DNA of 64,000 nt from Allobosea sp. LC85. Lineage in GTDB: Bacteria; Pseudomonadota; Alphaproteobacteria; Rhizobiales; Beijerinckiaceae. Of this stretch, positions 36,831-45,395 are shown piece after piece. The first letter of the stretch is position 1. Each line of letters starts with the position of its first letter. The notes under the pieces are model-generated. The model was not told where the DNA came from, ran no database searches, and was given only the letters and a program-made list of their open reading frames with translations. A program made the translations under genes and the position numbers. Location of the stretch: the NCBI RefSeq assembly GCF_000735605.1, contig NZ_JPKG01000007.1:62001-126000 (forward strand), in the 5' to 3' direction.

Positions 36831-38075
36831 GTGGCAAGACCACAACCTGCCGGCAAGCGCCTGCTGGCGATCAATAACTATTTCTACCGCCGCGGAGGGG
36901 CGGAGGCGGTCTTCTTCGACCAGATGACCATGTTCGGCAGGATCGGCTGGGATGTCGTCCCCTTTGCCATGCAGCACGAGAGCAATGAGCCATCGCCATG
37001 GTCAGGCTATTTCGTGTCGGAGATCGAATATGGTCGCAGGACGAGCCCGTTGCGAAAGGTCGTCCAGGCGGCAAGCATCATCTATTCGCTCGAGGCCCAG
37101 CGAAATATCGCGCGACTGATCGAGCAGGCGCGCCCCTCGGTCGCCCACGCCCATAACGTCTACCACCACCTCTCCCCGGCGATCTTCTCCACCTTGAAGT
37201 CGGCTGGCATTCCGGTGGTGATGACGGCGCATGACCTGAAGCTCGCCTGCCCGTCCTACAAGATGCTGCGCGACGGAAAAGTCTGCGAGGATTGCCGCGG
37301 CGGGCACATCTACAATGTCCTGCGCCATCGCTGCATCAAGGAATCCGTGCCGCTCAGCGCCGTGGTCCTGGCGGAAACGATGGTGCATCGCTCGCTTGGC
37401 CTGTACCGGGAGAAACTCGACCGCATCGTCGTTCCCAGTCGCTTCTATCTGGAGAAACTGGTCGAATGGGGCTGGCCCCGCGAGCAACTGGAATACATAC
37501 CGAATTTCGTCGATGTCGAGCGTTACCGCAGCGACTGGGAGGAGGGCGATTATTTCGTCTTTGCCGGCCGCCTTGCGCCCGAGAAGGGGCTGGCGACATT
37601 GATCAGGGCCGTCGCTCTCTCCAAGCAGCGGCTTGTCGTGGCCGGCACGGGGCCGGATGAGGCGGTCCTTCGTCAATTCGCCAGCGAAACCGGCGCGGAT
37701 GTGCGTTTCGTGGGGCATCTGTCGGGGCAGGACCTGCACCGCCTGATCGGGCAATCCCAGGCCCTGGTGCTGCCCTCCGAATGGTATGAGAACGCGCCGA
37801 TCAGCATCCTGGAAGCCTATGCACTGGGACGTCCCGTGGTGGGCGCCGCCATCGGCGGCATACCGGAGATGATCCGGGAGAGAGAAACCGGAATGCTGGT
37901 GATCTCAGGGGACGCGCATGATCTCGCGCAGAAGCTGGCGGAGCTCGCTGCGCTTCCTGCTGCCGAGCGAGCCAGGATGGGAGCGGCGGGGCGGCAATGG
38001 ATCGCCGCGGGCTTCTCCGCCACCGCCTTTCGCGACCGGACGTTGAGCCTCTATGCCGCGCTTGGAGCGGCCTGA
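36831..38075 (+). CDS. Family 4 glycosyltransferase
   Basis: A 414-residue GT-B enzyme. The N-terminal half has NNYFYRRGGAEAVFFDQM and VAHAHNVYHHLSP; the donor-binding half has FAGRLAPEKGLATLIRA and the GT4 E-x7-E motif LPSEWYENAPISILEAYA. An inserted VCEDCRGGHIYNVLRHRC has three closely spaced cysteines and could bind a metal. I use the GTG at 36831, 7 nt after GAGGAG; another GTG is at 36816. It starts 11 bp after the deacetylase stop. Confidence 0.9.
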   Translation: MARPQPAGKRLLAINNYFYRRGGAEAVFFDQMTMFGRIGWDVVPFAMQHESNEPSPWSGYFVSEIEYGRRTSPLRKVVQAASIIYSLEAQRNIARLIEQARPSVAHAHNVYHHLSPAIFSTLKSAGIPVVMTAHDLKLACPSYKMLRDGKVCEDCRGGHIYNVLRHRCIKESVPLSAVVLAETMVHRSLGLYREKLDRIVVPSRFYLEKLVEWGWPREQLEYIPNFVDVERYRSDWEEGDYFVFAGRLAPEKGLATLIRAVALSKQRLVVAGTGPDEAVLRQFASETGADVRFVGHLSGQDLHRLIGQSQALVLPSEWYENAPISILEAYALGRPVVGAAIGGIPEMIRERETGMLVISGDAHDLAQKLAELAALPAAERARMGAAGRQWIAAGFSATAFRDRTLSLYAALGAA

Positions 38076-38110
38076 ACAACCTCGAGATAAAAGTGTCGTA
38101 AAGGTTAATA

Positions 38111-38138
38111 AATAGAAAACACCCGGAGTGCCGGGGTG
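38111..38138. terminator. Weak hairpin between the two GT4 genes
   Basis: CACCCGG (38120-38126) can pair with CCGGGGTG (38131-38138) with one bulge. On the minus strand it is followed by a T-rich run, on the + strand not. The 252-bp AT-rich spacer around it probably also carries a promoter for the second GT4 gene. Confidence 0.3.
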
Positions 38139-38327
38139 ACTATTGCGAATGCCCGCCTGCGTTCTGTAAAATTCATCGAAATCAGGTAGAGGGATTTCCC
38201 GAGCACTGAAGTTCGATCTCTATCTTCCCAAGAGAAATCTCTCCGAGGTCGGGGGCTGAACTGGAAACACGATGGTTTTCAACATTGTCGTTCCAGACCG
38301 GCCGGGCAGCAATCGGCGGAGGCGTCA

Positions 38328-39500
38328 TTGACCACTCTTCCCATCGAGGTGCCTCCCGGACGGCCTGCGGCTATGGCAGATCAGGATATTCGACGGCGTG
38401 TCATCTTCCTCGGACTGCGCGGCATCCCCAATGTTCAGGGGGGCGTGGAGAAGCATGTCGAGATGTTGGCCGGCGAAATGGCGGCATGCGGCTGGAACGT
38501 CGAGGTCATCGGCCGGCACCGCTACCTGCCGTCTGTGCCAACTCCCGCGAACGGTATCCGCGTCTTCTCCCTCTGGGCGCCCCGCAAGATGGCGCTGGAG
38601 GCCATCGTCCATACCTTCCTTGGCGTTTGTTTCGCGGCGGTGCGCCGGCCTGACATCCTGCACATTCATGCGATCGGCCCGGCACTGATGGTGCCCCTCG
38701 CACGGCTCCTGGGCCTGAAGGTGGTCGTTACCCATCACGGCTACGACTACGACAGGCAGAAATGGAGCAGCCTTGCCCGGCGCGTGCTGAAGCTTGGCGA
38801 GTATCTCGGCATGCGCCTGTCCCATGGGCGGATCGCGGTCTCAAACCAGGTCGCCCAGGCCATGAGCTCCCGATACGATGCTCCCGTCAGCTTCGTGCCA
38901 AATGGTGTGGCCATTCCCCAGGGCGCGCATCCCACCGGGGTGCTGACGGAGTTCGGCCTGCAGCCCAAGCGCTATGTCCTGCTTGCCGCCCGCCTTGTGC
39001 CGGAGAAGCGGCAGACGGACCTGATCGAAGCATTCGCCAGGAGCGGCCGATCCGACCTTCGCCTGGTCCTTGCGGGCGGGGCGGAGTTTGAAACCGCCTA
39101 TTCCCGCCAGGTCAGGGAGATGGCCGAGGCCGTGCCCGGCGTCGTATTGACCGGCTTCCAGTCCGGCGACCGGCTTGCCGAACTCTTCGCCAATGCAGCG
39201 CTCTTCGTCCTGCCTTCGAGCCATGAGGGGATGCCGATCGCGCTGTTGGAGGCCATGGCGTCCGGTCTCCCCGTCCTCGCCAGTGATATTGCGGCGAACC
39301 GCGAACTCGACCTGCCTTCGGAGGATTACTTTCCGCTTGGAAATATCGATGCGCTCGCGGCGGCCATGACGACAAAGATCGCCAATCCGCTCAGCGAGGA
39401 GCAGGCCCGTTCCCAGATGAAACGGGTGGAGCTGGCCTATAGCTGGCCGAACGTCGCCCAGAAGACGCTGGAGGTCTATCGGGCGCTGCTGGCGAAATAG
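38328..39500 (+). CDS. Family 4 glycosyltransferase
   Basis: A 390-residue GT-B enzyme. VIFLGLRGIPNVQGGVEKHV is the N-terminal glycine-rich loop, HIHAIGPALM follows, and the donor site is LAARLVPEKRQTDLIEAF with the E-x7-E motif LPSSHEGMPIALLEAMASG. The TTG at 38328 has CGGAGG 5 nt upstream; an internal ATG at 38373 is the alternative. A 252-bp spacer separates it from the previous gene, so it may have its own promoter. It probably adds another sugar to the repeat unit. Confidence 0.9.
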   Translation: MTTLPIEVPPGRPAAMADQDIRRRVIFLGLRGIPNVQGGVEKHVEMLAGEMAACGWNVEVIGRHRYLPSVPTPANGIRVFSLWAPRKMALEAIVHTFLGVCFAAVRRPDILHIHAIGPALMVPLARLLGLKVVVTHHGYDYDRQKWSSLARRVLKLGEYLGMRLSHGRIAVSNQVAQAMSSRYDAPVSFVPNGVAIPQGAHPTGVLTEFGLQPKRYVLLAARLVPEKRQTDLIEAFARSGRSDLRLVLAGGAEFETAYSRQVREMAEAVPGVVLTGFQSGDRLAELFANAALFVLPSSHEGMPIALLEAMASGLPVLASDIAANRELDLPSEDYFPLGNIDALAAAMTTKIANPLSEEQARSQMKRVELAYSWPNVAQKTLEVYRALLAK

Positions 39501-39576
39501 GCGGGCTTCCATTGTGATCGAGAGCGCGCGATAGAGCGCTCGCAGCTCGCCGCCCACAGCCAGAGATCGACGGACC

Positions 39577-39954
39577 ATGACATTCAGGAGAGTTCTACGT
39601 GCTCTGGCATGGTTCACGCTCGCCTTCATCACTTACGTAACCCTGTCCGCGATAGAGCTTCGTCCGCGAATGGGCGATGCCGTTCATCTCGAACGCTTCG
39701 GCGCATTCGCGCTCCTGGGTTTCCTGTTCGCCGCCGCCTATCCCAAGCGGATTGGGATCGTTCTCCTCCTGACCGTCATGATCGCGGTGGGGCTGGAGTT
39801 CTTCCAGTTGCTGTCGCCCGACAGGCATGCCCGGCTGGGCGATGCGCTGGTCAAGATTGGCGGAGGCGTGTGCGGCATCGCGGCGAGTTGGCTTGCTGCC
39901 CGGCTGCTGCCGGGACTTACGGTCTTCCTGGATCGGAAGCGCCGCACGAGGTAG
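39577..39954 (+). CDS. VanZ-family membrane protein
   Basis: A 125-residue protein with about four hydrophobic segments and the VanZ-like pattern HLERFGAFALLGFLFAAAYP ... GLEFFQLLSPDRHARLGDAL. In exopolysaccharide loci such proteins are common but their role is unknown. It is the last gene of the + strand polymer run; repeat copy 3 starts 42 bp after its stop. Confidence 0.85.
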   Translation: MTFRRVLRALAWFTLAFITYVTLSAIELRPRMGDAVHLERFGAFALLGFLFAAAYPKRIGIVLLLTVMIAVGLEFFQLLSPDRHARLGDALVKIGGGVCGIAASWLAARLLPGLTVFLDRKRRTR

Positions 39955-39996
39955 GCAGCCTTGCTGCGCGGCGAAATCATCGATCAGAATGCTAAA

Positions 39997-40094
39997 GCAT
40001 CGGCCCGAAAAGTGGATTGCGGTTTTCGAGAAAGCCGATGCAAATACAAAAGGTTAGATCATCGGACCGGATACGATTTCCGGTCCGATGATCT
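39997..40094 (+). repeat. Two-hairpin dispersed repeat, copy 3
   Basis: Full-length copy: GCATCGGC...GCCGATGC with inner CCGAAAA/TTTTCG, then AGATCATCGGACCGGAT / TTCCGGTCCGATGATCT. It lies between vanZ and the next + strand gene, ending 21 bp before that gene's start. Confidence 0.92.
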
Positions 40095-40115
40095 ATCGTA
40101 TTGGGGAGGGTGACG

Positions 40116-40901
40116 ATGCTTTCGGTGATACAACTGATTGCAGCCCATTCGGACGCAGTGATCCTGATCATCTGCGGATTGTCGACGGCGGCACTGGCGG
40201 TATTGCTCGCCTCCATTGCTCGTCGCCTGTGGTTTGCCCCGCGCCAGGACGCTATTGAGGAGCCCAACAAGCTCGCCGAGGTCGTTCACGGCAGCCTGCT
40301 GGCTTTTTCGGTTTTCGTGCTTGCCCTGATGCTCGCGGATGTCCGTGTCAATCTGGGGCGGGCTGATGATGCGGTCTCGCGTGAAGGCTCCTATATCGCG
40401 CGCCTCGATCGGGATCTCGCGAGTCTCGGCGGGAGCGAGGCCGAGGCGGCGCGGAAGGCCCTACGAGACTATGTCGGTGCCGTGACCCGCGACGAGTGGC
40501 ATTCCCTTTCAACTGAGGACGCTGGGCTCTCGGCTAGCGCGGATCGTGCGCTCGCTGCCTTGGTCCTGCAGGTGCGCAAGGTTGCGGCGGAGCAGCCGGA
40601 TTCTGCCTCCTCACTGCGCGGATTGCTGGACAGGCTGGAGGAATATCGCCAGGGGCGGCTCGAAACTGCGACCAAGAGCGTGCCGGGGATTTTCTGGTGG
40701 ATGATCCTGGTCTTTCTGCTCGGCGCGATGCTGATGAATGGCCGCTTTTACCTGAGCCGTGCCGCTCTGGCCCTGATCGCCGCCCATATGGGCGCAATCG
40801 GCATGGTGCTCGGCCTCATCATCGTCATGGATGAACCGTTCAGAGGCGAAACGAGCATTTCATCGGCGCGGGTGAGCCAGGCCATCAAGAGCCGGCAATG
40901 A
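40116..40901 (+). CDS. DUF4239-like (bestrophin-like) membrane protein
   Basis: A 261-residue protein with four hydrophobic segments: about 13-35 and 55-75 at the N-terminus and about 190-210 and 215-240 at the C-terminus. A charged helical stretch in between contains REGSYIARLDRDLASLGG. This arrangement matches the DUF4239 family, which is distantly bestrophin-like; the function is unknown. GGGAGGG lies 6-10 nt before the ATG at 40116. It starts just after repeat copy 3. Confidence 0.75.
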   Translation: MLSVIQLIAAHSDAVILIICGLSTAALAVLLASIARRLWFAPRQDAIEEPNKLAEVVHGSLLAFSVFVLALMLADVRVNLGRADDAVSREGSYIARLDRDLASLGGSEAEAARKALRDYVGAVTRDEWHSLSTEDAGLSASADRALAALVLQVRKVAAEQPDSASSLRGLLDRLEEYRQGRLETATKSVPGIFWWMILVFLLGAMLMNGRFYLSRAALALIAAHMGAIGMVLGLIIVMDEPFRGETSISSARVSQAIKSRQ

Positions 40902-41032
40902 GAGGCAAGGCGCTCCCAGGCGGTCCTGGACGCGCGATTTGCAAGCCAGGCGCTCCATTCCCCCAGGTGCAGATCGACTGGCGACTCCGTCTGTGCTGCA
41001 GTGCGCCGGGGGCTCAGTGGGAGGAGTGCGTC

Positions 41033-41323
41033 ATGGCTACCTATGTCGTCCTCGCGAACTTCACCGATCAAGGCATCCGCAACGTCAATGATAGCGTAAA
41101 GCGCCTGGAGGCGTTCAGGGAGATGGCCAAATCCAAGGGGATCACCGTCAAGGACGCCTATTACACGCTCGGCAAATATGACGTCCTGGTCACCCTGGAT
41201 GCTCCCGACGAGATGAGCGCCACTGCGCTTAGTCTTGCCGTTGCCAAGCTCGGCAATATCCGCAACCAGACGATGCGGGCCTTCACGCCAGCCGAGATGA
41301 CGACCATCCTCGGCAAGGTCTGA
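41033..41323 (+). CDS. GYD-domain protein
   Basis: A 96-residue soluble protein that begins MATYVVLANFTDQGIRNVND and has the family's YYTLGKYDVLVTLDAPDE in the middle, a small ferredoxin-like fold. Function is unknown; members are common in rhizobia. GGGAGGAG sits about 6 nt before the ATG at 41033. It converges with hpaR (23 bp apart). Confidence 0.88.
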   Translation: MATYVVLANFTDQGIRNVNDSVKRLEAFREMAKSKGITVKDAYYTLGKYDVLVTLDAPDEMSATALSLAVAKLGNIRNQTMRAFTPAEMTTILGKV

Positions 41324-41346
41324 ACGGGCTGGAGCGCGGCGCGTCG

Positions 41347-41928
41347 TCAGCTCGCGCTGCGCTTTCGTTTCAGAGGGATCCTCCGCTTCTTCCGCCTTGT
41401 TTCCACTGGCGGGGGCGGCTTAACCGCGCTCTCCTCATGGGGCGCGACGGCGCTGGCGACATCCTCCAGTTCGCGCAGCAGGGCCTGCAGATTTGCGAGT
41501 TTCTCGTCGCCGAACCGGCTGGTGATGTCGCGGTAGATCGCTTCCGAGACCGGCGTCACCGTTTCGATCAAACGGGCGCCGGCCGGGCTGATCGAGATGA
41601 TCGCGCGACGCAGATCGCGCTGATCGGCAGCACGCGTGATGAGTTGCCTGGCCTCGAGATCGACGAGGATGCGCGACAGGCTCGGCGCGAGCAGGAAGGT
41701 TGCGCGCGCGAGGTCGGTCACTTCGAGGCTGGGAACCGAGTTCAGCGCCCGCAGCACCCGCCATTGCTGCTCGGTGATCTCATATTGCCGCAGCGACGGG
41801 CGGAAGCAGCGCATCACCGCTTCGCGCGCCCGCAGCAGCGACATCGGCAGGGATTTCGAGAAATGGCGAAGATGGACGCGCGTCCCACCTGGCGAGGAAT
41901 CATCTGGAGGTGGTGCGGGGCTTCTCAA
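41347..41928 (-). CDS. hpaR: MarR-family regulator of homoprotocatechuate degradation
   Basis: A 193-residue winged-helix repressor. LPMSLLRAREAVMRCFRPSL and YEITEQQWRVLRAL are close to the HpaR/HpcR signature, and VTDLARATFLLAPSLSRILV is the recognition helix. An unusual lysine/arginine-rich tail ends the protein (RRKKRRIPLKRKRSAS). It is divergent from hpaFED with 131 bp between, containing an AT-rich dyad (42009-42036), so it most likely represses the hpa genes until 4-hydroxyphenylacetate or homoprotocatechuate is present, as in E. coli. Confidence 0.88.
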   Translation of the reverse strand: MRSPAPPPDDSSPGGTRVHLRHFSKSLPMSLLRAREAVMRCFRPSLRQYEITEQQWRVLRALNSVPSLEVTDLARATFLLAPSLSRILVDLEARQLITRAADQRDLRRAIISISPAGARLIETVTPVSEAIYRDITSRFGDEKLANLQALLRELEDVASAVAPHEESAVKPPPPVETRRKKRRIPLKRKRSAS

Positions 41929-42008
41929 ACTCGGTCCCTTCCGGGCGGGTGGCGCTGGATCAGAGCAACACGTTCATTCTAGCCGTTTGCGCCGGTGATC
42001 GCTTGCTC

Positions 42009-42036
42009 AAATTAATTTAACACGTTAATTTAATTT
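42009..42036. promoter_or_regulatory. Probable HpaR operator
   Basis: TTAAC-AC-GTTAA (42017-42028) is a perfect dyad inside a longer AT-rich symmetric block with TTAATTT repeats. It stands 24 bp before the hpaF start and 81 bp from the hpaR start. MarR proteins bind such palindromes; direct evidence is lacking. Confidence 0.55.
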
Positions 42037-42059
42037 CGAAACACGAGACGGGTGCGCAG

Positions 42060-42458
42060 ATGCCGCATATCATCGTCGAATATTCAGCCAATCTTGAGCC
42101 GGCGCTGTCGCTTCGCCGGCTGGTCGACGAACTGCACCGTACAGCGCTTGCAACGGGCGTTTTCCCCCTTGGCGGCCTGCGGACGCGGGCTGAGCGCCGC
42201 GATATCTTCGCGATCGCCGATGGCGACCCTACTCATGGTTTTGTTGCCGTCCTGGCCCGGATCGGGGAGGGGCGGGATGCTGCGACGCGCCGGCGGGTCG
42301 CCGAGGCACTGATCGCGACGCTCGAGGCGGAAACCGCGGACCTGTTCAGCAAGATCGGGCTCGGCCTCACGGTTGAGGTCCAGGAGATCGACGGGACGGC
42401 CTCGCTCAAGACCAACAACTTGCATGAACGCCTCGCGCGCAAGGGAGGCCCCGCATGA
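42060..42458 (+). CDS. hpaF: 5-carboxymethyl-2-hydroxymuconate delta-isomerase
   Basis: A 132-residue tautomerase-like enzyme with catalytic Pro at position 2 (MPHIIVEYSANLEPALSL). RTRAERRDIFAIADGDPTHG and the C-terminal SLKTNNLHERL are typical of the CHMI family. It converts 5-carboxymethyl-2-hydroxymuconate to the 5-oxo form in homoprotocatechuate degradation. It overlaps hpaE by 4 bp. Confidence 0.9.
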   Translation: MPHIIVEYSANLEPALSLRRLVDELHRTALATGVFPLGGLRTRAERRDIFAIADGDPTHGFVAVLARIGEGRDAATRRRVAEALIATLEAETADLFSKIGLGLTVEVQEIDGTASLKTNNLHERLARKGGPA

Positions 42459-44005
42459 ACCGGGCCATCGATGCGAAATTCGCCGGCAATCTGATCGGGG
42501 CAGAGCGCGCCATGGAGCGCTTCCTCAACGGTGGGATTGTTCCACATGTCATCGCCGGGGAGCGTGTGCTCTCTGTCACGGGCGCAACGTTCGAAACGCT
42601 CGATCCGACCACCAACCGACATCAATGCACCGTCGCTTCCGGCGGTGCGGCGGAGATCGACCATGCTGCCCGCGCTGCCGAGGCGGCCTTCAAGGTCTGG
42701 CGTGATGTTCCGGGCGCGGCGCGGCGCAAGATCCTGCATGCGATCGCGGATGCGATCGAGGCGCGAGCCGAGGAGATCGCTTTCGTCGAATGCTGCGATA
42801 CGGGCCAGCCGATCCGCTACATGGCGAAGGCTGCACTGCGCGGCGCCGAGAATTTTCGCTTCTACGCAGATCGCGCGAGTGAGGCGGGCAACGGGCTTTC
42901 GCTGCCCGATACCGACCATATCAACTACACCATCCGCCAGCCGATTGGTGCCGTCGGCGTGATCACGCCGTGGAACACGCCCTTCATGTTGTCGACCTGG
43001 AAGATCGCGCCGGCGCTCGCGGCCGGTTGCACCGTCGTCCACAAGCCGGCCGAATGGTCACCGCTATCCGCGGTCATCCTGATCGAGATCATGGATGAGG
43101 TGATCCGCGCCCATGGATTGCCCGCAGGCGTCGTCAATCTGGTGCACGGCCTCGGCGAGGAGGCAGGCAAGGCGCTGACCGAGCATCCTGCGATCAGGGC
43201 GATCGCCTTCGTCGGCGAGACGACAACGGGCTCGCACATCATGGCTCAGGGTGCGAAGACGCTGAAACGCGTGCATTTCGAACTCGGCGGCAAGAACCCG
43301 GTGATCGTCTTCGACGACGCCGACCTCGACCGGGCGCTCGACGCCGTGCTGTTCATGATCTACTCGCTGAACGGCGAACGCTGCACGTCGTCCTCGCGCG
43401 CGCTGGTCCAGCGCTCGATCCATGACGCCTTCAGCGAAAAGGTCGCCGAGCGCGTCCGGCGTATCAAGGTCGGTCACCCGCTCGATCCGGCAACCGAGAT
43501 CGGGCCGTTGATCCACCCGCGCCATGCCGAGAAGGTGCTGTCCTACCCTGCGCTTGCGCGCGAGGGCGGCGCGCGCGTCGCTTGCGGCGGCGGGCGGGCG
43601 ATGGGGGGCGCCGGTAATTACGTCGAGCCGACGCTCTATGTCGACGCTGCAACCGGAATGCGGATCGCCCAGGAGGAGATCTTTGGTCCTGTCCTGACCA
43701 TGATTCCCTTCGAGGACGAGGCCGATGCGGTTCGGGTCGCCAATGATGTTCGCTACGGGCTCGCCGGCTATCTCTGGACCCGCGATATCGGCCGTGCGCA
43801 CCGTGTCGCCCGCGATCTCGAAGCCGGGATGATCTGGGTGAACTCCGAGAATGTGCGGCATTTGCCGACGCCGTTCGGAGGGATCAAGAATTCCGGCGTC
43901 GGCCGTGATGGCGGCGACTATTCCTTCGATTTCTACATGGAAACGAAGAACATTGCCGTCGCCTATGACAGCCACAAGGTCCCGAGGCTGGGGATCGGAA
44001 GCTGA
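42455..44005 (+). CDS. hpaE: 5-carboxymethyl-2-hydroxymuconate semialdehyde dehydrogenase
   Basis: A 516-residue NAD-dependent aldehyde dehydrogenase. GVITPWNTPFMLSTWKIAPA contains the catalytic Asn, HFELGGKNPVIVFDDADLDR the general base Glu, and LNGERCTSSSRALVQ the nucleophile Cys. Length and N-terminal region fit HpaE/HpcC. It oxidises the ring-cleavage semialdehyde from HpaD. The gene lies in the hpaF-hpaE-hpaD run, with 121 bp before hpaD. Confidence 0.92.
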   Translation: MNRAIDAKFAGNLIGAERAMERFLNGGIVPHVIAGERVLSVTGATFETLDPTTNRHQCTVASGGAAEIDHAARAAEAAFKVWRDVPGAARRKILHAIADAIEARAEEIAFVECCDTGQPIRYMAKAALRGAENFRFYADRASEAGNGLSLPDTDHINYTIRQPIGAVGVITPWNTPFMLSTWKIAPALAAGCTVVHKPAEWSPLSAVILIEIMDEVIRAHGLPAGVVNLVHGLGEEAGKALTEHPAIRAIAFVGETTTGSHIMAQGAKTLKRVHFELGGKNPVIVFDDADLDRALDAVLFMIYSLNGERCTSSSRALVQRSIHDAFSEKVAERVRRIKVGHPLDPATEIGPLIHPRHAEKVLSYPALAREGGARVACGGGRAMGGAGNYVEPTLYVDAATGMRIAQEEIFGPVLTMIPFEDEADAVRVANDVRYGLAGYLWTRDIGRAHRVARDLEAGMIWVNSENVRHLPTPFGGIKNSGVGRDGGDYSFDFYMETKNIAVAYDSHKVPRLGIGS

Positions 44006-44126
44006 GCGATGCTGCGACGGATGTAGGTGGGAATGGCGGTCATGGTCACCGCCGCGTTGCCGCCTTCATAGCCTCAAGGCCTCGAAAAGCAGGCCGGCAC
44101 CAGAAAAATGCCAAGGAGGAAGTCCT

Positions 44127-45107
44127 ATGCCTGTCCCGCAGCCGGTGTTGAACCCGCCCTTCCAAGTGGTGCGGCTCAATCACGTCGTCCTGACCGTGAA
44201 CGATCTCGCGGCGTCGCGAGCCTTCTGGTCCGACACGCTCGGGCTGCAGGTGACGGACAAGAGCGAGACCCGCCTCTATATGCGTGCGATGGAGGAGCGT
44301 GGACACCATTGCATCGTGCTGGAACAGGATGAAAGCCCGGTCGCGAAGGTGCTCGGCTTCAAGGTTTTCTCCGAAGAGGACCTGGACAGGGCGCATCATT
44401 TCTTCCGGGCAAACGGGCTGCCGGCCCGGTTTGTCGAAGAGCCGTTCCAGGGCCGTACGCTCAGGGCGACCGATCCGCTGGGCGTCCCGCTGGAGTTCTA
44501 CTTCAGCATGGACAAGCTTCCGTCGATTCACCAGAAATACGCGCTCTACAAGGGCGTGAAGCCGCTCCGGATCGACCATTTCAACTGCTTCTCCGACGAT
44601 GTCGATGCGTCCGTCGCGTTCTATAACGCGATCGGGTTCCGGACGACCGAATACACGGTGAACGAGGATGGCAGCCGGCTCTGGGCGGCCTGGATGCACC
44701 GCAAGGGCGGCGTTCACGACATGGCCTTCACCCATGGGGTGGGGCCGCGCCTCCACCATGTTGCCTTCTGGGTGCCGACGCCGCTCAACATCATCGACCT
44801 GCTCGATCTGATGGCGACCACCGGCTATGTCACCAATATCGAGCGCGGCCCCGGGCGGCACGGCATCTCGAATGCCTTCTTCCTCTATATCCGCGACCCC
44901 GATGGTCATCGGATCGAGATCTATTGCTCTGACTACCAGACGGTCGACCCCGACCACGAACCGATCCGTTGGGATCTGCGCGACCCGCAGCGCCAGACGC
45001 TCTGGGGTGCACCTGCTCCGCGCTCCTGGTTCGAGGAGGGCACGCTCTTCGCCGAGACGCCGGTGCGCCAGCCTTCCTTTCAGGCTTCCCCCATCATCGC
45101 TGCGTGA
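44127..45107 (+). CDS. hpaD: 3,4-dihydroxyphenylacetate 2,3-dioxygenase (VOC type)
   Basis: A 326-residue extradiol dioxygenase with two vicinal-oxygen-chelate modules. Likely metal ligands are His in LRIDHFNCFSDD, His in RLHHVAFWVPTP and Glu in DGHRIEIYCSDYQ. It opens homoprotocatechuate between carbons 2 and 3. AAGGAGGA sits 7 nt before the ATG at 44127. This is the Fe/Mn VOC-type HpaD (as in Arthrobacter/Brevibacterium), not the two-subunit LigB-type form of E. coli. Confidence 0.92.
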   Translation: MPVPQPVLNPPFQVVRLNHVVLTVNDLAASRAFWSDTLGLQVTDKSETRLYMRAMEERGHHCIVLEQDESPVAKVLGFKVFSEEDLDRAHHFFRANGLPARFVEEPFQGRTLRATDPLGVPLEFYFSMDKLPSIHQKYALYKGVKPLRIDHFNCFSDDVDASVAFYNAIGFRTTEYTVNEDGSRLWAAWMHRKGGVHDMAFTHGVGPRLHHVAFWVPTPLNIIDLLDLMATTGYVTNIERGPGRHGISNAFFLYIRDPDGHRIEIYCSDYQTVDPDHEPIRWDLRDPQRQTLWGAPAPRSWFEEGTLFAETPVRQPSFQASPIIAA

Positions 45108-45395
45108 GTTCCGATGCAACAGAACGACAATGTCGCCTTCGCCGGCCCATTCGGCTGGACGGCACGACCGCTTGCTTTCCTGGCTCAGTGCGATGTCGTC
45201 GAGGGCCAGATCGAAGGCTTCGGAAACCTGGGGAACAGCTTTGTCGACGAAGCCGGCGCGACCGCGAGACAGCGTCATGCCGCTTCGTCGACATGAGTGG
45301 AGTTGAGAGCAGCGCCAGCCCGCGGGGCGCGGGGGCTGCTCTCGAGGTGACGTCGTGGCCTCTTGGGGCCGTCTGCAGGACAAGGTGAGGCGGAT
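45108..45395. other. Spacer with a possible gene fragment
   Basis: 288 bp between hpaD and the ThDP enzyme. A 60-codon + frame (45114-45296, MQQNDNVAFAGPFGWTARPL) and an antisense frame (GFVDKAVPQVSEAFDLALDD) both look somewhat protein-like, but neither matches a family I recognise. Gene debris is possible. Confidence 0.3.

Noticed and set aside
45114-45296. Small + strand gene between hpaD and the ThDP enzyme
   Set aside because: No ribosome site beyond chance, no family match, and an antisense frame looks equally protein-like.
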